In this document: positions 57,687-64,000 of the stretch, in pieces | Numbering within the stretch: the stretch's first letter is position 1 | How the letters are laid out: every line of letters starts with the position of its first letter | From: Undibacterium umbellatum | GTDB taxonomy: Bacteria > Pseudomonadota > Gammaproteobacteria > Burkholderiales > Burkholderiaceae_D | Assembly: GCF_014284125.1 (NCBI RefSeq) | Contig: NZ_JACOFX010000024.1 | Location: forward strand, 1 to 64,000 | Direction: 5' to 3' | Length of the DNA stretch: 64,000 nucleotides | Notes under the pieces: generated by a model | The model's database searches: none | What the model was told of the DNA's origin: nothing | What the model saw: only the letters and a program-made list of their open reading frames with translations | Translations under genes and position numbers: made by a program

Positions 57687-58502
57687 TCAACAGGCCAAGT
57701 CACAATCCCGCTGTACGGCCAAAAGCCGTCTCAGGTTTTTTAAGGCAGACAGGTGAATCTGAGAAATTCTTCCTCTACTTAAGTTCATTATTTCTGCTAT
57801 TTCTTCAAACGGCGTGTGTTGCAGATAATGGTATCGCACCACTTTTTGTTCTTGTCTCGTCAACTGCTCTACAAGAGCGCGTATTTGCCCTTGCAATTGC
57901 TTTAGTTCCAGGCCTTCATAAACCGGCTGCACAACAAATGTTGGATTTTCATTGTTCACCATACCGCTATCGTCCAGCAGCCAGGAGAGTGCCAACCCTA
58001 AACCCACCTCTGCCAGGCGACGGAAAATCTGCGCTCCATCATCCTGAGTACCACTTTCATCCTGCAATGCTATTTCTTTACTGGCTTCCATCCTTTGTGC
58101 ATTGAGACGCTTGCGTACGCTTATTTGTTGATGCTTCTCAGAGTGTACCTCCATGCTATTAAGGATGGCTCCGCGCATCCTTGGCCCGGCAAAGCTGGTA
58201 AATTTTGTGCTAGTCTCAGGATTAAACCTATCCATTGCATCCAGCATACCGACCAAAGCAATTTGATGATATTCGACAAACTCGACATGATTTCCATAAC
58301 GTTTGACGTACATCGAAGCAGCAACAGTCTTGGCATAGGGCATATAAATGTCAATGAGTTGCTCCCGGGCCGCGAAGTCAGCGCTTGTTTTCCATTGAGC
58401 CCATAACGCAGCTTCGGAGTCCTCAGAGCCCGCTCTTTGCGCTTGTACATCCAATGTAGCATTGCCTGCCATCGCGAATGGAATATTAATGGAAAGAACC
58501 AA
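57687..58502 (-). CDS. fliA: FliA-like flagellar sigma factor (sigma28)
   Basis: About 271 residues. Region 2 is IDIYMPYAKTVAASMYVKRYG...FVEYHQIALVGMLDAMDRFNPETSTKFTSFAGPRMRGAI (residues 50-115), typical of sigma28. Region 4 at the end is LTRQEQKVVRYHYLQHTPFEEIAEIMNLSRGRISQIHLSALKNLR, a helix-turn-helix for -35 contact. The TTG at 58502 has AAAGG upstream but overlaps fliP by 17 bp; an ATG at 58472 lies 13 bp after the fliP stop with a poor ribosome site. The downstream position in a flagellar operon supports control of late flagellar genes. FliA usually sits elsewhere, so this may be a second copy. Confidence 0.8.
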   Translation of the reverse strand: MVLSINIPFAMAGNATLDVQAQRAGSEDSEAALWAQWKTSADFAAREQLIDIYMPYAKTVAASMYVKRYGNHVEFVEYHQIALVGMLDAMDRFNPETSTKFTSFAGPRMRGAILNSMEVHSEKHQQISVRKRLNAQRMEASKEIALQDESGTQDDGAQIFRRLAEVGLGLALSWLLDDSGMVNNENPTFVVQPVYEGLELKQLQGQIRALVEQLTRQEQKVVRYHYLQHTPFEEIAEIMNLSRGRISQIHLSALKNLRRLLAVQRDCDLAC

Positions 58503-59412
58503 CCAATGCCTTTAATACCAGGCTCCATCCATCTATTAATACAAACATTAATATTTTCAACGGTAAGGCGATGGAGATCGGAGGCATCATCATCATACCC
58601 AAGGCCATCAGGATGCTTGAAACCACCAGATCTATTAATAAAAAGGGCAAGAAAATAACAAAACCAATTTGAAAAGCAGCGCGCAGCTCTGAGAGCATGA
58701 ATGCTGGTATCAATTGCAAATTGCTAATGTCGTCCATGGTTTCGGGTGGCTTGGATTTCGACAACTCCACCATCAATGCTAAATCCTGTTCACGCGTCTG
58801 CCTGACCATGAATTCGCGCATGGGTATACTCGTTTTTTCATAAGCCACTTCGGCATTTATCTTGCCTGACATGAAGGGCTGAAAAGCCTGGTCATTGATC
58901 GTCTGCATGGTTGGTGCCATGGTAAATAATGTCATGAATAAAGCCAGGCCTATCATGGCAGAATTAGGCGGTGTTTCCTGCATACCAATCGCATGCCGCA
59001 ACATCGATAACACGATAATGATGCGTAAAAAAGCCGTCATGGAAACCAGAATCGCGGGCAACACTGCCAGTACCGTCAAACCCAAAATAACACGCAGTGC
59101 CTGGTTAGTGTCGCCAGCAGCGATGATGGACGGTTTTAACTTGTTGGACAGCGATTCTTCAGGCGAGGGAATAGTTGTGATTGTCTTTACAGCGCTGGTG
59201 GAAGGAGGCTTCACCGCCGGCAAAGCCTCGGTTTTTTCCTTGATTTCTTCTTTGTTTTGCTCTGCAGCTGGCGCCACTGTTTCTGGCGCACTTTGAGTAA
59301 CAATGGCTTCTAAAGCCGCATCCCGCGCTTGCACCGGGGATATTAAACTGCACCAGAAAAACAATTGCAGGCAGCAGCAAATCAATGAACGATAAAAGGA
59401 CATGTTGTTCAT
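58486..59412 (-). CDS. fliP: Flagellar export-gate protein FliP
   Basis: About 308 residues from the ATG at 59412, which follows the fliO stop by one base; upstream in-frame starts lie inside fliO. It opens with a cleavable signal-like sequence (YRSLICCCLQLFFWCSLISPVQA), then an unusually long linker rich in Glu, Lys and Pro. The conserved FliP core has hydrophobic segments (VILGLTVLAVLPAILVSMTAF, MIGLALFMTLFTMAP, IGFVIFLPFLLIDLVVSSILMALGMMMMPP and FVLIDGWSLVLKALVGS). FliP forms the core of the flagellar type III export gate with FliQ and FliR, which are not in this window. Confidence 0.93.
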   Translation of the reverse strand: MNNMSFYRSLICCCLQLFFWCSLISPVQARDAALEAIVTQSAPETVAPAAEQNKEEIKEKTEALPAVKPPSTSAVKTITTIPSPEESLSNKLKPSIIAAGDTNQALRVILGLTVLAVLPAILVSMTAFLRIIIVLSMLRHAIGMQETPPNSAMIGLALFMTLFTMAPTMQTINDQAFQPFMSGKINAEVAYEKTSIPMREFMVRQTREQDLALMVELSKSKPPETMDDISNLQLIPAFMLSELRAAFQIGFVIFLPFLLIDLVVSSILMALGMMMMPPISIALPLKILMFVLIDGWSLVLKALVGSFH

Positions 59413-59413
59413 A

Positions 59414-59950
59414 TTATGTCCGTTCATTTTGTTTGGGCAAATTTTGAGCACTTGCTTCAACATCGGATACTGCAGACAAATCCATTTTCTTTTTATCGAG
59501 TACCGTTACCTGATTATCTGAACAGGCTATCAGCAATTCATCACCATTCCAGCTAAGCAGGTGGATGCTGGTTTTGGCAGTTAACATGATTTGCTTTTTG
59601 ATTTTCAATTCTGAATTACCGCTTTTTTTATCCAGCCCTGAAAGCTGTCCACGCAAATTAAATGCACCAGATTTAAACTTGATGATGACGTAGGCGAAAG
59701 CGAGGAGCAGCGCAAGGACGGTGATCAGCCAGGCAGGTGAAACATCATCTGTTTTTCCCTTGCCATTATCACGAATCACTGGGATATTCGCCGAAAGCTG
59801 CATCGGTGATGCAGGCGACGCCGTCGCAGATTGCGCAGCAGACGCACTTGCATTGAGAGTGGTCTGTGGCTGTGCACTTGCAGACAGCATCAGTAGGCTA
59901 AGAAAACACAGGCAGCCAGCCTGACCAAAGAACTTCAACAATGAATTCAC
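59414..59950 (-). CDS. fliO: Flagellar assembly protein FliO
   Basis: A 178-residue protein from a GTG at 59950. An amino-terminal hydrophobic signal or anchor (CLCFLSLLMLSASA) and one transmembrane segment (AWLITVLALLLAFAYVIIKF, about 78-97) precede a small FliO domain (IMLTAKTSIHLLSWNGDELLIACSDNQVTVLDK). FliO helps FliP assemble. Gap to fliN is 21 bp. Confidence 0.85.
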   Translation of the reverse strand: MNSLLKFFGQAGCLCFLSLLMLSASAQPQTTLNASASAAQSATASPASPMQLSANIPVIRDNGKGKTDDVSPAWLITVLALLLAFAYVIIKFKSGAFNLRGQLSGLDKKSGNSELKIKKQIMLTAKTSIHLLSWNGDELLIACSDNQVTVLDKKKMDLSAVSDVEASAQNLPKQNERT

Positions 59951-59971
59951 AATAATGGCCCAGCACTGACA

Positions 59972-60355
59972 TCAGGTCTTCAAAGGAACAGGTAATTCAG
60001 AAATCTGAATTGCGAATTGCCCATCAACTGCGACCAGATGGCCTCTGGCCACAGTGTGGCCTTCAAGAACCAGATCTATCTCCTGATCGACATCTGTGCC
60101 CAGCGTCACGATCTGATGCTGCTTTAAACCTAATAATTCACCAACAGTCATTTCAACCTCACCTACGTAGACCTGTAACTTGGCCTTTACTGCGTGTAAT
60201 GGATTGATCGTCGTCATCACCGGAGCTGACTTATTGTTTGCGGTATGGTCTTGTGTATCAAGCTCAGGCAATTTGATCATTTGAATCTCGACTGCGTCTT
60301 GCGCAGTAACTTGCGCTCCGGAAGTGGATGCAGATTTTTCAGGATGTTGGTTCAT
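59972..60355 (-). CDS. fliN: Flagellar motor switch protein FliN
   Basis: A 127-residue protein. The last ~75 residues are a SpoA/FliN domain (LQVYVGEVEMTVGELLGLKQHQIVTLGTDVDQEIDLVLEG...GHLVAVDGQFAIQISEL). It would form the C-ring with FliM and FliG and influence rotation and export. Gap of 94 bp to the preceding gene. Confidence 0.92.
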   Translation of the reverse strand: MNQHPEKSASTSGAQVTAQDAVEIQMIKLPELDTQDHTANNKSAPVMTTINPLHAVKAKLQVYVGEVEMTVGELLGLKQHQIVTLGTDVDQEIDLVLEGHTVARGHLVAVDGQFAIQISELPVPLKT

Positions 60356-60449
60356 ATTTCATTCATTTCATAAATACTGCAGAAGTGCAAAATCAAGTTG
60401 GGGAGGTGATAACAACAACCATTTGCACAGTTATCGAAAACTGCCCCTA

Positions 60450-61319
60450 TCAGGTTTTTGTTGCAGAAGATGGTGCTAATACTTCTATTGCTTTTTTATT
60501 CGATCTTCTACCTAAAAATGCCAGGCATAGCGCATCGCCATTGGCGAATCTGACTTGTAAAGGTTGCTCCAATCCATGTGGTAGGGGGATTACGTCACCA
60601 ACTTGAATATGTTGCAAATTACCGAGTTCAATGTCGCACGGGCTAAGTTCGACACGAATACGTATTTTTTTATCCTGAACAGCTTGTACAATCGACTGCA
60701 ACTTGCTTGATGGCACTTTACGTGTCAACTTGCGCTTGTTTTCATCCTCTGCCAAACCATCTGTTCCCAGCAATTGCTCAACACAAGCCTGATTCAATAC
60801 CAGCACCATTTTCACGCCGCACCACTGAATCTCCAGTTGCACAGCGCCAGACCAAGACTTGTACAAATTTTGTGGTGGCGTACCGGCGGTCATTTCTGCT
60901 TTTGCACGTGACAGCAATTCAGTCAACTTGCTCAAGTATTCTTCCCAGGCCAGGCTTGCTACATGTTTGCCAGTAGCTCCTCTGGATTTGGATGAGACAG
61001 GCGCTGATTCGCTTGCAGAAAACAAGGCATCTTGGAGGTGCTCAAGATGCCTTGGAGGAGTTTGCATCCAGAATACTTGCGCACCCTCTCCTGAAACCTG
61101 ACGCCAGCCTGCTGACGTCTCCTGTTTCTTTGTTGATGCTGAGGCGAGGCTGGCCAGAACTGAATGGCTTTCACCAGTCGCCAGCCAATCCTTGCTCCAG
61201 TCAGCGTTGACCATATCAATTTTTTTGCTTATCAAATCCAACTGTGCGGCAACCCACCAGCGCATCTTGTGCACTGCGCCTGAGCTCAAAATTTGGGGCT
61301 TGGCATTTACTTCAGACAC
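60450..61319 (-). CDS. FliM-like switch protein with a SpoA domain
   Basis: A 289-residue protein from a GTG at 61319, two bases after the hook gene stop, with AAGGG in the end of that gene. The last ~80 residues are a SpoA domain (IRIRVELSPCDIELGNLQHIQVGDVIPLPHGLEQPLQVRFANGDALCLAFLG). The rest is unlike canonical FliM: the CheY-binding LSQxEID motif and the GGXG middle motif are absent. It may be a divergent FliM or a HrcQ/YscQ-like switch component. Position between hook and fliN genes supports a C-ring role. Confidence 0.75.
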   Translation of the reverse strand: MSEVNAKPQILSSGAVHKMRWWVAAQLDLISKKIDMVNADWSKDWLATGESHSVLASLASASTKKQETSAGWRQVSGEGAQVFWMQTPPRHLEHLQDALFSASESAPVSSKSRGATGKHVASLAWEEYLSKLTELLSRAKAEMTAGTPPQNLYKSWSGAVQLEIQWCGVKMVLVLNQACVEQLLGTDGLAEDENKRKLTRKVPSSKLQSIVQAVQDKKIRIRVELSPCDIELGNLQHIQVGDVIPLPHGLEQPLQVRFANGDALCLAFLGRRSNKKAIEVLAPSSATKT

Positions 61320-61321
61320 TA

Positions 61322-62539
61322 CTATTTACCCTTCATTGCAAACAGTTCTTGCAGCATTTCATTTGCGGTCGTAATGATTTGAGACGAAGCCTGATAGCCG
61401 CGCTGCATAATCACGAGGTCGCTGAACTCTTGTGAAAGATCGACATTTGAAATTTCCACCATGCCTGATTTGACGCTGCCAAATCCATTTTCACCAGCGC
61501 TGCCAGAATGCCAGGCTGTTGGATCCGTCGAGTCGAACTGATTGCCACCCACTGCCTGGACAGCATCCGTGGTATCGAAACGACCCAAGGCAAGGCGATT
61601 GCCCTTGCTGGTCTGGCCATTTGAATAAGTCATGACCAATACACCGTTCGCATCAAAACTGGCACCTGTCAGACTACCAGCAGAAAAACCATCCTGCGTA
61701 TTGAATGCCAAGGGTGTCAGATTAGAGTTGGTCGGATTGGTAGGATTGGTAGGATTGGGTGTATTAGCTGCAAATGAGCTTACATCGGTACTAAAGTCCA
61801 ACGTCAATGCCGTGCTGGTCATTCCTGCTGGCGCAAAGTTAATGACTACCTTTGAACTCGCCAGTACGGTTTTACCATTCAAAAATACGATATTTCCTGT
61901 GCCAACTGAAACACCATTCTCTGAGACATCAACCGACCAGTTATCCGTACTCGTCTTTGTTAACTTGGTTGTCAGGTTATGTTCGCCACCAGCGCTATCA
62001 ATGACCTTGACGGAATTGACAGTGACCGTTGTGCTGCTGTAATCCACATTACCTTTAAAGGTAACCGTTGTGCTTGCCTTGGAATTGGATGCACGCGTGC
62101 CGTTGACGGTAATTTCCGCCAGTGCACCGCTGGTATCACGGCCCATGACTTTGCTGCCGTCAAGGCGGTTGACCAGTACGCCGCTGGAATTAAATTCAAA
62201 CTGACCAGCACGTGTGTAATGCAACTTGCCATTGGCATCTTTAAGGGTAAACATGCCTGCGCCATCTACCGCAAGATCTAATGCATTACCTGTTTGCCTG
62301 AGCTCACCTTGCTTGAAGTTCAGCGTGGTTCCACTAGTCATCAGACCATGGCCGCTAGACCCAAAGGTACCTTTTGAAGTGCCGCTTTGGTCACCATTGG
62401 CATAGAACATGTCACCAAACTGCAAACTGGAGCTTTTAAAACCAGGGGTATTGATATTGGCAGTATTATTTGCAATGATCTTAAGGCCACGTGAGTAACC
62501 TTGCAAACCACTCATACCAATGTAGATAGAATCAAGCAT
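61322..62539 (-). CDS. flgE: Flagellar hook protein FlgE
   Basis: A 405-residue rod/hook protein with AAGAAGGA before the ATG. The amino-terminal motif SIYIGMSGLQGYSRGLKIIANNTANINTPGFK and the carboxy-terminal VEISNVDLSQEFSDLVIMQRGYQASSQIITTANEMLQELFAMK are the flagellar coiled-coil ends. The middle domain is variable, with a short TNP(TNP)n stretch encoded by a 9-bp repeat near 61733-61757. It polymerises to form the hook; FlgD caps it and FliK sets its length. Confidence 0.93.
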   Translation of the reverse strand: MLDSIYIGMSGLQGYSRGLKIIANNTANINTPGFKSSSLQFGDMFYANGDQSGTSKGTFGSSGHGLMTSGTTLNFKQGELRQTGNALDLAVDGAGMFTLKDANGKLHYTRAGQFEFNSSGVLVNRLDGSKVMGRDTSGALAEITVNGTRASNSKASTTVTFKGNVDYSSTTVTVNSVKVIDSAGGEHNLTTKLTKTSTDNWSVDVSENGVSVGTGNIVFLNGKTVLASSKVVINFAPAGMTSTALTLDFSTDVSSFAANTPNPTNPTNPTNSNLTPLAFNTQDGFSAGSLTGASFDANGVLVMTYSNGQTSKGNRLALGRFDTTDAVQAVGGNQFDSTDPTAWHSGSAGENGFGSVKSGMVEISNVDLSQEFSDLVIMQRGYQASSQIITTANEMLQELFAMKGK

Positions 62540-62599
62540 TATTTTCCTTCTTTAATTTCAAATTTTTTTGCGAGCCATATTCACTGATGTCATAGACGA

Positions 62600-63007
62600 T
62601 CAGCGAACGTTAATGATTTGATCCAGACCAACATTGTCTATCTTCAATCCACCCGCGATCGTCAAGGTCAACATCGGCGAGTCGCCTCTGAGTGACAGTC
62701 CGGCTACGACACCGGTCAAAGTACCGGTTTGTGTTGCAATATCGACGGTACGCCCAATCAAACCTACTGACTGCAGCGATGCCTGATTATTGATCAGGTG
62801 TTCGATATTCGTATTCAATTGCTGGGTCTGCTGCAAAGTGGTGAATTGCGCCATTTGTGCCATGAACTGCTGATTGTCCATGGGTTTCATTGGATCCTGG
62901 TAGTTAAGCTGAGTCAGCAAAATCTTCAAAAAATCCTGAATTCCCAGATTATTCGCTTGCAGGTTATTGGTAGCTGATGATGCACTACCTACTGAACTGA
63001 TGGCCAT
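62600..63007 (-). CDS. flgD: Hook-cap protein FlgD, short form
   Basis: A 135-residue protein with AAAGGAGA before its ATG. The FlgD core FLKILLTQLNYQDPMKPMDNQQFMAQMAQFTTLQQ is clear. Typical FlgD is about 220 residues and has a carboxy-terminal Tudor/FnIII pair, which is absent here. Its ATG overlaps the fliK stop by 19 bp. Confidence 0.9.
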   Translation of the reverse strand: MAISSVGSASSATNNLQANNLGIQDFLKILLTQLNYQDPMKPMDNQQFMAQMAQFTTLQQTQQLNTNIEHLINNQASLQSVGLIGRTVDIATQTGTLTGVVAGLSLRGDSPMLTLTIAGGLKIDNVGLDQIINVR

Positions 63008-64000
63008 TGCATCTCCTTTGCTTGTGACTTTACTTGTAAATATGAGTTAAAAAAATAATGAGTATCCCCAGCACCCGGCATATTTGCAACATCGGCAGGC
63101 TTAGTACTGTTCTCCGATGATGCTGATGGCTTGGCACCGTCTTTCAATATCTGCGCAATCATGTTCTTAGACAATTGCTCGCCATTCCATATCAGGGCTA
63201 ACAATTGCACATTCTGTTTGGCAACCCAGTCATGTAATTGCTTTGCCAGTTGCGCCTTATCAATGTTGGCGTTGCTGTCTATGCCTAACCACAGGCGCAA
63301 ACCTTCTTCGCTCCATTCTGCATGAAAGCGGATGGCTTCATGTTCTTCAGACAGCGAATCTGCTATATCTGCCGTTTGAGCACTTGCAGACTCTTCTTTA
63401 ACTTCGCTCATTTCCGGTGCAGGCGTATCGGTTACAGACGTTGCCAGACTGGCAGTCAGTTTGCTCAAAGGCTGGTTAACTTGCTTATCCACACCTGTCA
63501 TCTGATTCAAAGACTCAGCAGAAACGATTCTTGCCCCAAGACCTGTCATTTCTTGTAGCGCCATTTTTACGGCTTGCACAGTTTGCTCAAGCGGAGCAAA
63601 ATCACCCGGCAATCCAGCCATCATGTTTTCATTGGCAAGGAGTGGCTGTACGCCTTCGAATGAAGAGGCCAAACTGTCTTGAGCAAATCCGTCCATGTCC
63701 GGTGCAGACGCTTGCTGTTTTACCGAAGAATTTCCGCTTTCAAGCGTAGCCACCATTGGTTCAGTAGTCCACCGTTGAACTGCGCTAGCAACCGGTAAAG
63801 CCTCGTTCGCCTTTACATTCTGTGTGTTCAAGTTTCTTTCATACACCACATCAGTGGCTGCAGCTTGTCTACCATTTCCATTTGAGTGAGAAGCCGTTCG
63901 CACGTCACTGCCTCGCTCGTGGACACTAGTCTTTTCTGCACTGCCCTGATGATGGGTTTGACTTAAGTCACGCGAACTGGATCCGCGCTCAGGTAGCGCC
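62989..64000 (-). CDS. fliK: FliK-like hook-length control protein (partial, runs off the window)
   Basis: At least 337 residues are visible; the frame is open to base 64000, and a GTG at 63903 is probably internal, so the true start lies outside. The carboxy region (IRFHAEWSEEGLRLWLGIDSNANIDKAQLAKQLHDWVAKQNVQLLALIWNG) fits the FliK hook-length domain in composition and position; the rest is low-complexity, as in FliK. It overlaps flgD, so they are co-translated. Confidence 0.75.
   Translation of the reverse strand, partial: ALPERGSSSRDLSQTHHQGSAEKTSVHERGSDVRTASHSNGNGRQAAATDVVYERNLNTQNVKANEALPVASAVQRWTTEPMVATLESGNSSVKQQASAPDMDGFAQDSLASSFEGVQPLLANENMMAGLPGDFAPLEQTVQAVKMALQEMTGLGARIVSAESLNQMTGVDKQVNQPLSKLTASLATSVTDTPAPEMSEVKEESASAQTADIADSLSEEHEAIRFHAEWSEEGLRLWLGIDSNANIDKAQLAKQLHDWVAKQNVQLLALIWNGEQLSKNMIAQILKDGAKPSASSENSTKPADVANMPGAGDTHYFFNSYLQVKSQAKEMQWPSVQ

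Overview
The window looks like a chromosomal stretch of a betaproteobacterium, probably Oxalobacteraceae (Undibacterium/Janthinobacterium-like). That placement is an inference from a housekeeping-type flagellar operon at the right edge, a giant RHS/LysM protein, moderate GC content and IncP-type conjugation homologues; no rRNA or tRNA was seen to settle it. About the left half is one gene, and the middle is an accessory region of defence, repair, mobility and insertion-sequence material.

Layout: (1) 1-1298: one small unknown gene (317-598) surrounded by palindromic and directly repeated REP-like elements. (2) 1299-31147, minus strand: a 9,667-residue RHS/YD-repeat protein made of three homologous amino-terminal modules, a bulb-lectin domain, about eight DUF4214-like units with a long coiled coil, a LysM domain and a carboxy-terminal deaminase-like toxin tip. 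Its stop codon overlaps (ATGA) a MORN/YwqK-like gene that is the likely immunity protein. (3) 31574-33019: an ISKra4-family transposase. (4) 33272-36131: a promoter and an RNA-repair operon of RNA ligase, HNH-like zinc protein and HD-Pnk end-healing enzyme. (5) 36628-39665: a small DnaJ-type zinc-finger protein and a secreted cysteine-repeat protein with a putative glycosidase domain. (6) 39917-45840: a two-gene cassette of a membrane-anchored NACHT/STAND-like NTPase with a carboxy-terminal PD-(D/E)XK nuclease motif and an overlapping partner. (7) 45939-50214: a tyrosine recombinase and, divergently, an array of thirty-one 10-bp repeats followed by an orphan traK-traL-traM-like operon with no relaxase in view. 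(8) 50237-51969: a hipBA toxin-antitoxin operon with two strong inverted-repeat operators. (9) 52345-55205: an IS graveyard (IS6 start, Tn3-like end, IS630 end) with an intact IS66 element, including its 8-bp target duplication, inserted in the IS630 remnant. (10) 55289-64000: TPR proteins and a flagellar operon in the order fliK, flgD, flgE, fliM-like, fliN, fliO, fliP, fliA-like sigma factor, TPR, unknown.

How the parts work together: the RHS toxin and its immunity gene form a polymorphic toxin locus. The ligase and HD-Pnk can heal and seal broken RNA. The NTPase-nuclease pair looks like an abortive-infection defence. The recombinase plus repeat array plus traKLM look like the core of an integrated element that may use another element's relaxase to move, or a segregation system of the StbABC kind. 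The most unusual items are the repeat-array/traKLM locus, the RNA-repair operon with its HNH-like middle gene, the NTPase-nuclease pair, and the RHS protein with internal near-identical 1.39-kb blocks and DUF4214 insertion.
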